The notes under the pieces are model-generated. The model was not told where the DNA came from. It ran no database searches and saw only the letters and a list, made by a program, of their open reading frames with translations. A program made the translations under genes and the position numbers. From JBKEAR01 sp047972425 (GTDB lineage: Bacteria; Pseudomonadota; Alphaproteobacteria; JBKEAR01), in NCBI GenBank assembly GCA_047972425.1, contig JBKEAR010000039.1, positions 34,894-98,893 of the forward strand: 64,000 nucleotides of DNA. Direction: 5' to 3'. Positions 43,963 through 52,824 of the stretch are shown piece after piece. Positions within the stretch are counted from its first letter, which is position 1. Each line of letters starts with the position of its first letter.

Positions 43963-45036
43963 TTGAGAATAAAAGATAAATTTAAATTTGGTTCTGCATT
44001 TTTGCAAAATCGCTTTTTCCCAACCGAAAAAAGTATTTATCGGGCATCGCAATATTTTGTCAAAACAAATGATGTTAATGGATTTGATAATTTTTTGAGC
44101 AAAGTTGATCCGCAATTATTTCATCGAAAAGAGTTTTATTATACATATTTTTTAATTATGTCTCTTAAACGGAAAAATTTGAGGTTATATCAAAAATTTA
44201 TTGAGACAAAAAAAAATATCAAAATACCTGAGAAACAGCATTTTCGTTCTTATCCGTATGATTTATTTTTGGCAGAGCAACGGCAATCTATTATGCAAAT
44301 AGATACAGTTTCAGAGGCAGCATCTTCTTTTGTTTATTTACAAAAAAATCAACTTAATGATTTTTATCAAGATATCGTTTCTCACTATACAGTACCAAAA
44401 GAATATTTACCTTATGAAAAAAATTATAGGGAATTTATTACAAAAATTTCACCCAATACAAAAATTGCCGTTGTGGGGAATGCGCCAAGCTTAAAAGAAA
44501 AAAAACTGGGTAAATTTATTGATAGTTTTGATATTGTTATTCGGGTTAATAATTATTTAGTTAAAGGTTTTGAAGAATTCACAGGTAAAAAAACCAGTAT
44601 ATGGATGAGTGGTAATACACGCCGATATGAAGATGAGAATAATTTACCTAAAATGGATATGCAGGTTATCATTACCCCTTCTTCTTGGTATTTTCGGCGA
44701 CATGATCATCATGGACATATTAGCCATTTATTTGAAGGCAATGTGAAAAAAAATGTACCAAACGCTTTAATCCTTCCCTATGCTGTAATGATGAAAAATG
44801 AATGTATGGCGTTAATGATGAACCCTACAACGGGAATGAGAGCCATATTATGGGCATTATCAATGACGGATGAACCTGTAAATATTTTTGGATTTAATTT
44901 TTTTCAGGATACAGAAAATATCTATTATTATGGAAATCAAAATGTTCCTCTTGTGTGGAAAGAACAACATGATCTGGATTGGGAAAGAAAATTTATTGAT
45001 ATTCAGGTTTTCAATAATAAAGTGATTTGGCATTAA
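43963..45036 (+). CDS. Sialyltransferase-like (GT29/GT42-type) glycosyltransferase, copy 2 (divergent)
   Basis: A 357-residue paralogue of the genes on either side. Start TTG 43963 is chosen because AAGGA lies eight bases upstream, formed by the stop of copy 1; a longer frame would overlap copy 1. The N-terminal half is helical and Lys/Tyr-rich. Motif L is IAVVGNAPSLK (168-178), then FIDSFDIVIRVN, and motif S is NPTTGMRA (287-294) with IFGFNFFQ. The HYYD motif is degraded to NIYYYG and the aspartate of GFDFF is Asn, so this copy may differ in activity or be inactive. Confidence 0.7.
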   Translation: MRIKDKFKFGSAFLQNRFFPTEKSIYRASQYFVKTNDVNGFDNFLSKVDPQLFHRKEFYYTYFLIMSLKRKNLRLYQKFIETKKNIKIPEKQHFRSYPYDLFLAEQRQSIMQIDTVSEAASSFVYLQKNQLNDFYQDIVSHYTVPKEYLPYEKNYREFITKISPNTKIAVVGNAPSLKEKKLGKFIDSFDIVIRVNNYLVKGFEEFTGKKTSIWMSGNTRRYEDENNLPKMDMQVIITPSSWYFRRHDHHGHISHLFEGNVKKNVPNALILPYAVMMKNECMALMMNPTTGMRAILWALSMTDEPVNIFGFNFFQDTENIYYYGNQNVPLVWKEQHDLDWERKFIDIQVFNNKVIWH

Positions 45037-45037
45037 A

Positions 45038-46165
45038 ATGGGCAATAATAAAGAACTTAAAAGTCAATTTTATCATCTAGCATATAAATTAACGAAATCC
45101 GATAAATATGCACAAAAGATACTAAAATATTTGCTGCCATTAAGGGATGAACAGAAAGTATCGGTATTTCTGAATGAGCTAAAACACAAGCAGATGAAAG
45201 ATCCACAACTTTTATATCATGCAGCCTCTACAATGCATCGTATGGGTAAAAAAGAAGATGCTCTATCGATATTGGATAATCACGATGTAGGCAGATATTA
45301 TGCCGAAGATATTATGGACTTAGATTTTTCTCCGCGACTTTCGTTATTTTTGCTTTCGGAACGCGTAAAGATTTATAATGATTATATTGATGGTAAAAGA
45401 GATAATGCCTCGGTCTATTATATGCATCTTATTGATACATATATTAAAAAAACTATAAGTGACTTACAACTATTATCACTTAATGATCATCATAATTCGG
45501 TTGTAGAAGCCAATAACCATAAATACCAAATTCTTTCGGTAAAACTTAAACAGCTCTATAACGAGGGTAAAACTTTTGCCATTGTTGGCAATGGGCCATC
45601 TTTAAAAAACAAAAATTTCGGCGAGCTGATAGATTCCCATGATTATATTATCCGAGTGAATTATTATAACCTGAAGGGTTATGAGCAAGATGTTGGTTCT
45701 AAAATTAATTTATGGGCCACAGCTGCGAGCCCTGCTTATAAAGGATTGCAAAAGGATACTGAGCCAGAGGATATTGTTTGTATTTTAGGCCGTGGAAAAT
45801 CTGCTAGAAAAAATAATGAATTACAGACAACAATTAGCCGGGCTGCTGCGGGTTTAGAGCTAGATGCGAATGACTTTATGATGATGGATCATATCACCCA
45901 AATATCTACGGAGTTATATTCCTTATATCGCACCCCTTGTACAGGTTTTCGGGCGATTATATGGATAACTCAAATATTAGATATTAAAGCATCAATTTTT
46001 GGTTTCGACTTCTTCCAAACAACCAATACACATTATTACGATAAAGAAGTAAAAACCCATCAAAAGCATGGGGCCGAAGGTAAATGGTACTCTAACCATG
46101 ACTTTAAATGGGAAAATTGTTTATGTGATATCCTTGATTATCAAGGGAGGTTAAAGCGGTATTGA
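45038..46165 (+). CDS. Sialyltransferase-like (GT29/GT42-type) glycosyltransferase, copy 3
   Basis: A 375-residue paralogue starting two bases after copy 2 without its own clear ribosome site, so translation is probably coupled. N-terminal residues 1-175 contain TPR-like helices (LLYHAASTMHRMGKKEDALSIL). The domain has FAIVGNGPSLK (180-190), LIDSHDYIIRVNYY, GYEQDVGSK (strikingly like vertebrate sialyltransferase 'GFEQDVGS'), TPCTGFRA (299-306), FGFDFFQ and H332-Y-Y-D335, ending in NHDFKWEN. All likely active-site positions are intact. It converges on slt with a two-base gap. Confidence 0.73.
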   Translation: MGNNKELKSQFYHLAYKLTKSDKYAQKILKYLLPLRDEQKVSVFLNELKHKQMKDPQLLYHAASTMHRMGKKEDALSILDNHDVGRYYAEDIMDLDFSPRLSLFLLSERVKIYNDYIDGKRDNASVYYMHLIDTYIKKTISDLQLLSLNDHHNSVVEANNHKYQILSVKLKQLYNEGKTFAIVGNGPSLKNKNFGELIDSHDYIIRVNYYNLKGYEQDVGSKINLWATAASPAYKGLQKDTEPEDIVCILGRGKSARKNNELQTTISRAAAGLELDANDFMMMDHITQISTELYSLYRTPCTGFRAIIWITQILDIKASIFGFDFFQTTNTHYYDKEVKTHQKHGAEGKWYSNHDFKWENCLCDILDYQGRLKRY

Positions 46166-46167
46166 TA

Positions 46168-48195
46168 TTATCTCAACCGCTTTGGAATACCACCGTTAGC
46201 CATGATAGATGTGAGTGTTTCATCTTCATCTACATCATCAAAAATTGTGCGATAAACAAGCAAATTTTCTAAAACATGTTGCACATAACCACGAGTTTCT
46301 TCTATCGGGATATTTTCTACCCATTCAATGGCATCTACATTTTTCGATCTCGGGTCGCCATAAGTTTTTATCCATTGGTTTGCTCTTCCGGGGCCCGCAT
46401 TATATGCAACAGCAGCTAATATATAGCTTCCGTCAAATCGGCTTACTTGGTCAGCCAAGTAATGTGTACCCAAAGTAATGTTATAATCCTTTGTAAATAA
46501 TTTTGATGTTCCCGACCAACCTAAGCCATATTTTCCGGCGGTTTCTTTGGCTGTTGCAGGCATTAATTGCATATAACCTTTGGCTCCAGCATGAGAGCCA
46601 ACATCCATATCAAATGCACTCTCTTGGCGGATAATTGCATGTATCAACGATTTCTCTAAGCGTTCATAACCGGCCGAGTTTTTGACAGTTGGTATGGATA
46701 TTGTTGGGTAAAGCTCACTCATCAACACATAATCGCCCGAGCGATCTAATTGCTTTGCCATCGAGAGTGCAGCATCTGGTAGGTCAATAGAACGTGCCCA
46801 TAAAGCGCAGGATTTTATAACATTAGAGCCCGAACCTTCGGGGCAAGCCGATGTTGCAAAGGCACGCGCTTCTCTTGAACGTCCATTTTTTACCAACATT
46901 TCGGCAATATTGGCTAATCTATTTTCTCCAGTTGTTGGGATTGCTAAATATGCATTGCCAATTTTTAATGGTAATGCACGTTCTTCCATAATTTTTTGCG
47001 GTACAGAAACCCCTGCCTTACCCGCAGCTAATTGACCATAATATGTATGGGCAAATTGTGCTCCTTTTTGATACCAAGCTTGGGCTTCGGCTGATTGCCC
47101 AGCTTTTTCCATACTACGCCCAGCCCAAAAGGCACCCCGGGCACGTTGTGCCGGATTATTTGCTTTGTTATATAAATTGCCAAAATGCTCAGCGGCAATA
47201 TTTTCCCAGCCATTCACTTTATAAGCTGCACGCCCTGCAAGCCATTCACCATCTGTAAAGACGGATGAAGAACCATCACTACTCCCATGTGATGCGGCAA
47301 TTTTTGTAGCCGTTTTATATTTTTTTAGGTTATAAGCATCTTTACTGGCTTTTTCTTGCACACGCCACCACATTGTTGTCCAGTCATTCGGCCGGCCAGC
47401 ATCAAATGCTAAATCAATCGCACCTTGGGTTAGTCCTTTATTTTGCCGCCAACGGATACGTTCGTATTGCAAACCTTCATTCGATTTTAAATTAGCCGGC
47501 ACAGCTGCAATAAGTGCATTCACGTTATTACCATCATAACGTAATGCAATTCGGGCTTCGGATAATTTTTCCCAATCCTTTGGAACATAAGAATACATAC
47601 GCCGAGCCTCAGAAGCTGCACCTAAATATAATAAATTATCCAAACGACGAATATGATCATCTTGTGTCAAATACCCTTTATATCTTCCCAAATAGTCAGC
47701 AGCTAATGCGGGTTTAAAGCGACTTAATGCCCAACCATCTTTTACTAATTTTGCAAAATTTTCGGGCTTTCCATTTTGTTCTAATGCATGTAAATAATAA
47801 TACCATCCTTGCCCTGTTGAAGGCACAATGCCGGCCTGATAAAAATTAACAATATCCGATGCTGGTGTTGCGGATGAGAATGTTTCTTCTATTCGGCGTT
47901 TAATTAGGCTGCTATTGGGCCAATAGCGCCAACCGGCATTACGGCGGATAAAATTGAGCGCTTCCACATCGTTAATCTCTACATTACTATTGGTTGTTAG
48001 GCGTTTCCACCGTAAATAATCCGATACCTCTAATTGTCCGGCATTTTGTGCCGCAACAATATGGCTGGGTTCCGGATAATTTTTCCAACCGCTAAAATAT
48101 GTTTGAACTTGTGCATGAGAAAATGAGCTAAGGAAAATTGCCGAGCTTAACATCCCGGCTTTTATCGCTGTTGAAAATATGGTATTTTGATTCAT
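46168..48195 (-). CDS. Soluble lytic murein transglycosylase (Slt family)
   Basis: A 675-residue periplasmic enzyme that cleaves peptidoglycan with 1,6-anhydro ring formation. A signal peptide ends near SHAQ (residue about 29). A long alpha-superhelical U domain (TPR-like, about 50-480) precedes the lysozyme-like domain with catalytic E525 in IIRQESAFD, then GAKGYMQLMPATA and YNAGPGRANQWI. Family member Slt70 works in cell-wall recycling. It is divergent from dapA, which makes a peptidoglycan/lysine precursor. Confidence 0.93.
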   Translation of the reverse strand: MNQNTIFSTAIKAGMLSSAIFLSSFSHAQVQTYFSGWKNYPEPSHIVAAQNAGQLEVSDYLRWKRLTTNSNVEINDVEALNFIRRNAGWRYWPNSSLIKRRIEETFSSATPASDIVNFYQAGIVPSTGQGWYYYLHALEQNGKPENFAKLVKDGWALSRFKPALAADYLGRYKGYLTQDDHIRRLDNLLYLGAASEARRMYSYVPKDWEKLSEARIALRYDGNNVNALIAAVPANLKSNEGLQYERIRWRQNKGLTQGAIDLAFDAGRPNDWTTMWWRVQEKASKDAYNLKKYKTATKIAASHGSSDGSSSVFTDGEWLAGRAAYKVNGWENIAAEHFGNLYNKANNPAQRARGAFWAGRSMEKAGQSAEAQAWYQKGAQFAHTYYGQLAAGKAGVSVPQKIMEERALPLKIGNAYLAIPTTGENRLANIAEMLVKNGRSREARAFATSACPEGSGSNVIKSCALWARSIDLPDAALSMAKQLDRSGDYVLMSELYPTISIPTVKNSAGYERLEKSLIHAIIRQESAFDMDVGSHAGAKGYMQLMPATAKETAGKYGLGWSGTSKLFTKDYNITLGTHYLADQVSRFDGSYILAAVAYNAGPGRANQWIKTYGDPRSKNVDAIEWVENIPIEETRGYVQHVLENLLVYRTIFDDVDEDETLTSIMANGGIPKRLR

Positions 48196-48355
48196 AATTT
48201 ATCCCAAAATTTAATAAAAAACTTGCGAAAGCATTGTTTTTAAGGCATCGTATAGCCAGATTCATAACTATATTAAAATCTAGACATTATTGTGATGCTA
48301 ATTGGTTAAAAGAATCATAACGTGAATACAGTTTTCAACTTAAGGAGCAATAAAA

Positions 48356-49228
48356 ATGATGAGAGGATATTTACCGGCGTTAATCACCCCATTTAAAAAT
48401 GGTTTGGTGGATGAAAAGCGGTTTGCAGACTTAGTTGAGTTTCAGATAAAGAACGGTACTCGGGGGTTGGTGCCGGTTGGAACAACAGGTGAGTCGCCAA
48501 CTGTAAGCTACAAAGAGCATGAGCGTATTGTCGATATATGTATTGAAGCTGCTGCGGGCAGAGTTCCTGTAATTGCAGGCGCAGGATCGAATTCAACAAG
48601 CGAAGCTATTGGATTTTCTGAACATGCTAAAAAATCTGGAGCCGATGCAACACTTATTGTTACCCCCTATTACAACAAGCCCACACAAGAAGGCTTAAAA
48701 GCCCATTATTTAGCCATTGCCAATGCTGTGGATATTCCATTATATATTTATAATATCCCCGGTCGTTCTGTTATTGATATGAGTTGCGAAACAATGGCAG
48801 AGCTTGCTAAACACCCTAATATTGTGGGTGTTAAAGATGCCACAGCCGATTTAACACGCCCTGTAACAATGCGGCGTTTAGCGGGTAAGGATTTTAACCA
48901 ATTAACCGGTGAAGATGGTACGGTTTTGCCATTTTTAGCGGCTGGTGGCCATGGTTGTATTTCGGTAACGGCAAATATTGCCCCACGCTTATGTGCTGAT
49001 TTATTTGAAGCATGGGAAAATAAGGATCTAGAAAAGGCGCTTGAGCTTCATACAAAGTTGATGCCATTGCATCAGGCTATGTTCTGTTCAACATCGCCAG
49101 GGCCTGTTAAATATGCTGCAGAGCTTTTGGGTTTATGCTCGGCTGAGACGCGCCTGCCAGTTGTACCGATTGATGAAGCCTCTCGTAAAAAAGTGGAAGA
49201 AGCCCTTAAAATGGTTGGGCTCATTTAG
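48356..49228 (+). CDS. dapA: 4-hydroxy-tetrahydrodipicolinate synthase
   Basis: First committed enzyme of lysine and diaminopimelate synthesis. 290 residues, TIM barrel; GTTGESPT binds pyruvate carboxylate, YNIPGRS holds the catalytic tyrosine and GVKDATADL the Schiff-base lysine. AAGGAG precedes the ATG (a second ATG follows directly). smpB starts six bases downstream. No lysine riboswitch was seen in the 160 bases upstream. Confidence 0.97.
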   Translation: MMRGYLPALITPFKNGLVDEKRFADLVEFQIKNGTRGLVPVGTTGESPTVSYKEHERIVDICIEAAAGRVPVIAGAGSNSTSEAIGFSEHAKKSGADATLIVTPYYNKPTQEGLKAHYLAIANAVDIPLYIYNIPGRSVIDMSCETMAELAKHPNIVGVKDATADLTRPVTMRRLAGKDFNQLTGEDGTVLPFLAAGGHGCISVTANIAPRLCADLFEAWENKDLEKALELHTKLMPLHQAMFCSTSPGPVKYAAELLGLCSAETRLPVVPIDEASRKKVEEALKMVGLI

Positions 49229-49233
49229 GTAGA

Positions 49234-49728
49234 ATGGCAAAAAAGACCACAAAAAAAAATAATCTAATAACAAATGGCACGACGATTGCTCAAAATCGCC
49301 GTGCCAAATTCGATTATCAAATTGAAGAAACTTATGAAGCCGGTATTGTTTTAACTGGGTCAGAAGTGAAATCTTTACGCGAAGGTAAAGCCAGCATTGC
49401 CGAGGCTTATGTTGCTGTAAATAATGATGGTAATTTACAATTGATTAATGCCAGTATCGAAGATTATTCTAATGCTGGATATTCTCACCATGCCCCACGG
49501 CGTGTGCGTGAATTGTTAATGCATAAAAAAGAAATTGCTAAATTATGGCAAGCAACAAGGGCTAAGGGTAAAACCATTGTACCAATGAGCATGTATTTTA
49601 ACAAATTCGGTAAAGTTAAGGTTAAAATTGCTTTAGCTGTTGGTAAAACCAATGTTGATAAACGCCATGTTATCAAAGATAGAGATTGGCAGCGTGATAA
49701 AGCACGTATCATCCGTAATTATAATTAA
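49234..49728 (+). CDS. smpB: SsrA-binding protein SmpB
   Basis: Partner of tmRNA in ribosome rescue. 164 residues with a basic tail extension at the N-terminus; conserved NRRAKFDYQIEETYEAGIVLTGSEVKSLR-region, SYSH-type HAPRR segment, and the C-terminal DRDWQRDKARI. The dapA-smpB-pgpA order is operon-like (6 and 16-base gaps). No tmRNA gene was seen in the window. Confidence 0.96.
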   Translation: MAKKTTKKNNLITNGTTIAQNRRAKFDYQIEETYEAGIVLTGSEVKSLREGKASIAEAYVAVNNDGNLQLINASIEDYSNAGYSHHAPRRVRELLMHKKEIAKLWQATRAKGKTIVPMSMYFNKFGKVKVKIALAVGKTNVDKRHVIKDRDWQRDKARIIRNYN

Positions 49729-49744
49729 GGGAAGTTGAAGAATT

Positions 49745-50200
49745 ATGAATCAAGCGGCGCGTTTTTTTTCTACATTATTTTATGTCGGATATTTTCCTAA
49801 AGCACCGGGAACTATAGGTTCTTTATTTTCTTTGTTATTAGCGGTACCACTTATTTTATTTGGTGGATTATATGTTTTTGTTGCATTGTTAATTATAGCA
49901 ACAATTATTGGCTTTTGGTCAGCCGAGGTTTACCGTAAAGAAATCGACAAAGAAGACCCTAAAGAAGTTGTGATTGATGAACTTGTTGGGCAATGGATGG
50001 TTGTTTTATTTATTAATCCGACTATTTGGTGGCATTGGTTATTGGCTTTTGGGCTTTTTAGGCTATTTGATATCATTAAACCCTTCCCTGTTGATTATCT
50101 AGATAAAAATATTAAGGGTGGTGCTGGTATTATGCTTGATGATATTGCAGCAGCTATTATGGCAATTATTACTCTTGAGATTTGTTTTTGGATTATTTAA
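49745..50200 (+). CDS. pgpA: Phosphatidylglycerophosphatase A
   Basis: Integral membrane lipid phosphatase in phosphatidylglycerol synthesis. 151 residues with YFPKAPGTIGSL near the N-terminus, the acidic EDPKEVVIDELVGQW motif, FRLFDIIKPFP, and GAGIMLDDIAAAI near the C-terminus, all diagnostic. Its stop overlaps the convergent COQ10-like gene by four bases. Confidence 0.95.
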   Translation: MNQAARFFSTLFYVGYFPKAPGTIGSLFSLLLAVPLILFGGLYVFVALLIIATIIGFWSAEVYRKEIDKEDPKEVVIDELVGQWMVVLFINPTIWWHWLLAFGLFRLFDIIKPFPVDYLDKNIKGGAGIMLDDIAAAIMAIITLEICFWII

Positions 50201-50625
50201 ACATAAACTTTTTTTGCGCGTTCTTCAAAAGACTTTACCATCATTTGCACAGCTTTATGAAATAATCCGTTCATAACATTGGTCAGTAATTTAGAGTTAA
50301 ATTCAAAGTCAATCTCAAAGGAGACTTCACAACCATTTTCTATATCTTTAAAATACCAATGATTTTCTAATTTTGATAATGGGCCATCATTCAGATAAAC
50401 AGCAATATGCTCTGTAGGGTTAAATACATCTTTGGTCGAAAATGTTTCTTTTATTGGGCCAAACCCCACCTTAAGTTCATATACAGCCTCGTCACCAAAT
50501 TTATCGGTTTCTTTGGCCGATTGCACCCAAGGTAAAAATTCGGGATATTTTTCAACATCGGCAACAAGATTATACATTTGCTCAGCCGAATATTTCATAA
50601 TGCGGCTCTCTTTATGAACGGGCAT
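50197..50625 (-). CDS. COQ10/RatA-type START-domain protein
   Basis: A 142-residue polyketide cyclase/START domain protein of the COQ10 group, which binds ubiquinone in mitochondria; E. coli RatA is a related protein. The opening SRIMKYSAEQMYNLVADVEKYPEFLPW is characteristic, as is the final helix LFHKAVQMMVKSFEERA. AAAGG precedes the ATG. A quinone-trafficking role is inferred from the family. It is leftward, between a convergent pgpA and the rpoD terminator. Confidence 0.9.
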   Translation of the reverse strand: MPVHKESRIMKYSAEQMYNLVADVEKYPEFLPWVQSAKETDKFGDEAVYELKVGFGPIKETFSTKDVFNPTEHIAVYLNDGPLSKLENHWYFKDIENGCEVSFEIDFEFNSKLLTNVMNGLFHKAVQMMVKSFEERAKKVYV

Positions 50626-50699
50626 CGATAAACCTTTTTAATTTAAACTTTCTATAAAATAAACTTTAATAATGAAATCATCAAGCATTTTCATTAAAA

Positions 50700-50727
50700 A
50701 AATACCCATAATAAATATGGGTATTTA
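50700..50727 (-). terminator. rpoD terminator
   Basis: Arms AAATACCCATA (50700-50710) and TATGGGTATTT (50716-50726); on the reverse strand the hairpin is followed by TTTTTTT. It lies just after the rpoD stop. Confidence 0.75.
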
Positions 50728-50739
50728 TGGTTGTTAATA

Positions 50740-52764
50740 CTATGTATCTAAAAAGCTTCTTAATTGTCGAGATCGGCTCGGGTGCTTAAGTTTACGCAAG
50801 GCTTTAGCCTCAATTTGCCGGATACGTTCCCTTGTAACCGAAAATTGTTGGCCAACCTCCTCTAAGGTGTGGTCAGTATTCATACCAATGCCAAAACGCA
50901 TTCTCAATACACGTTCCTCTCTTGGTGTAAGAGATGATAATATTTTTGTTGTCGTTTTTCTGAGCGAAGAATTAATAGCAGCATCAAGGGGTTGTAAGGC
51001 ATTTTTATCTTCAATAAATTCGCCTAAATGGCTATCTTCTTCATCACCAATCGGTGTTTCTAAAGATATCGGCTCTTTGGCAATCTTCATTACTTTACGT
51101 ACTTTATCTAAAGGAATGCCCAATTTGGCTGAAAGTTCCTCAGGTGTTGGTTCTCGGCCAATTTCATGGAGCATTTGTCGGCTTGTGCGTACTAATTTAT
51201 TAATTGTTTCAATCATATGAACCGGAATACGAATGGTTCGGGCTTGGTCGGCAATGGAGCGTGTAATTGCTTGGCGTATCCACCAAGTTGCATAGGTAGA
51301 AAATTTATAACCACGGCGATATTCAAATTTATCAACCGCCTTCATAAGCCCAATATTACCTTCTTGAATTAAGTCCAAAAATTGTAACCCACGATTGGTA
51401 TATTTTTTGGCAATCGAAATTACTAAGCGCAAGTTCGCCTCAATCATTTCTTTTTTGGCTCTTACACTTTCGCGCTCACCTTTTTGTACAATATTCACAA
51501 CATATTTAAATTCCGAAACCGGCAAGCCAACCTCTCGTGAAAGTTCAATAATACTCTCGCGGATAACTTCGGCTTCGTCGCGCTGTTCATCTAAAAAGCG
51601 TTTCCACCCTTTTGTTTTTTGTTTGGCGACACGCTCAAACCAATTGGCTTCCATCTCATGGCCATCATAAAGGGCTAAGAATGTTTCGCGTTTAATTTTA
51701 ACACCTAAAGCCAAACGCAATAATTGCCCCTCTAAACTGATTAAAGCCCTATTAACATCGTAAAGTTGGTGAACAAGCTCTTCAATCCGTAGTGGATTTA
51801 AATGCATTGCCGAAAGCTCTAAAACAGCATCTTTAAGCATTTTTTTATAGCGTTTTTCTAAAGCAGGATCTTTTTTCTCACCATCTAAAATTAAATCTAA
51901 ACGCCGTGCTTGTGCTTTTTCCATTCGGTTATGAAGACGGGATATCCGAGCAAGAGATTCTACCGTTTCCGGCATTAATTGCTCTTCCATTGCTGCAAGT
52001 GAAATTCCTTGAGAGGCATTATCATCTTCCTCTTCATCATCATCTTCTTCTACTTCGGCAATATCATCTCCATTTTCATCATCAATATCGTCATTATCGT
52101 TTACATCATCATCACTATCGTCATTATCGTTTACATCAGATTCAGTATCGCTATTGGGTGATTGTGCTAAAATTTCTTCATCGGATACATTATCAACATT
52201 TTCCAAATCGCTACTACCAAGCGATGCCTCTAAATCGATAATATCCCTTAATTGTGCGTTACCATCTTTTAAATCTTTATACCATTGGTCAACAGCACGC
52301 AAAGTGAGCGGGCTTTGGCATATACCACTTAATAATAGGTTACGTCCGGCCTCAATACGTTTTGCAATTGCTATTTCGCCTTCGCGCGATAGCAACTCAA
52401 CCGAGCCCATCTCGCGCAAATACATCCGCACAGGGTCATCAGTTCGGCTTATACTATCCTCATCAATATTACCAGAGCTATCGTCATCGTCATCGTCATC
52501 TTCAGACTCAGAGCTTTCTTCGGCTGATTTCGGGCTATTTTCATCCTCGGTATCATCTTCTACAACAGAAATACCCATTTCATTTAGGGCTGCCATACCA
52601 TCTTCAATTTGGTCCGGTGTAAGCTCATCAGAGGGCAATGCATCATTTAATTCGTCATAAGTGATATAACCGCGTTTTTTTCCTTTTGTGATTAACTTTT
52701 TAATCGCCGAGGCTAAAATATCTTTATCTTTCGGTTGTTCGTTGTTATCCACATCTCTTTGCAT
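50740..52764 (-). CDS. rpoD: RNA polymerase primary sigma factor (sigma-70)
   Basis: 674 residues. Region 1.1 is N-terminal (ITYDELNDALP), region 1.2 follows as DPVRMYLREMGSVELLSREGEI, then a non-conserved region with a long acidic, low-complexity insert (about residues 205-250, Asp/Asn/Glu), and the conserved regions 2 to 4: NLRLVISIAKKYTNRGLQFLDLIQEGNIGLMKAV, YATWWIRQAI, and the HTH ending in VTRERIRQIEAKALRKLKHP. It follows dnaG by 60 bases on the same strand, the macromolecular-synthesis operon order. Confidence 0.97.
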   Translation of the reverse strand: MQRDVDNNEQPKDKDILASAIKKLITKGKKRGYITYDELNDALPSDELTPDQIEDGMAALNEMGISVVEDDTEDENSPKSAEESSESEDDDDDDDSSGNIDEDSISRTDDPVRMYLREMGSVELLSREGEIAIAKRIEAGRNLLLSGICQSPLTLRAVDQWYKDLKDGNAQLRDIIDLEASLGSSDLENVDNVSDEEILAQSPNSDTESDVNDNDDSDDDVNDNDDIDDENGDDIAEVEEDDDEEEDDNASQGISLAAMEEQLMPETVESLARISRLHNRMEKAQARRLDLILDGEKKDPALEKRYKKMLKDAVLELSAMHLNPLRIEELVHQLYDVNRALISLEGQLLRLALGVKIKRETFLALYDGHEMEANWFERVAKQKTKGWKRFLDEQRDEAEVIRESIIELSREVGLPVSEFKYVVNIVQKGERESVRAKKEMIEANLRLVISIAKKYTNRGLQFLDLIQEGNIGLMKAVDKFEYRRGYKFSTYATWWIRQAITRSIADQARTIRIPVHMIETINKLVRTSRQMLHEIGREPTPEELSAKLGIPLDKVRKVMKIAKEPISLETPIGDEEDSHLGEFIEDKNALQPLDAAINSSLRKTTTKILSSLTPREERVLRMRFGIGMNTDHTLEEVGQQFSVTRERIRQIEAKALRKLKHPSRSRQLRSFLDT
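52087..52138 (-). repeat. 30-bp imperfect tandem repeat within rpoD
   Basis: The segment atcgtcattatcgtttac begins at about 52087 and recurs 30 bases later, giving nearly two units; each unit encodes a 10-residue acidic block of the DSDDDVNDND type in the non-conserved part of sigma-70. Length polymorphism between strains would be expected. Confidence 0.65.
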
Positions 52765-52824
52765 TTTTTACTTCATCTTTTCCTATATTATTTTTACCAA
52801 ATTTATAAAGTTTTCAGTTTATTA

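Noticed and set aside
48196..48355. Possible lysine riboswitch before dapA
   Set aside because: The 160-base divergent gap is AT-rich with no lysine-box features or terminator-like hairpin.
52081..52140. Repeats in rpoD considered as a CRISPR or minisatellite element
   Set aside because: The units lie in frame inside the gene, encode an acidic linker, and lack unique spacers.
51906..52241. His/Tyr-rich open frame of 111 codons on the plus strand
   Set aside because: It is the antisense reading of the Asp/Asn-rich linker of rpoD.
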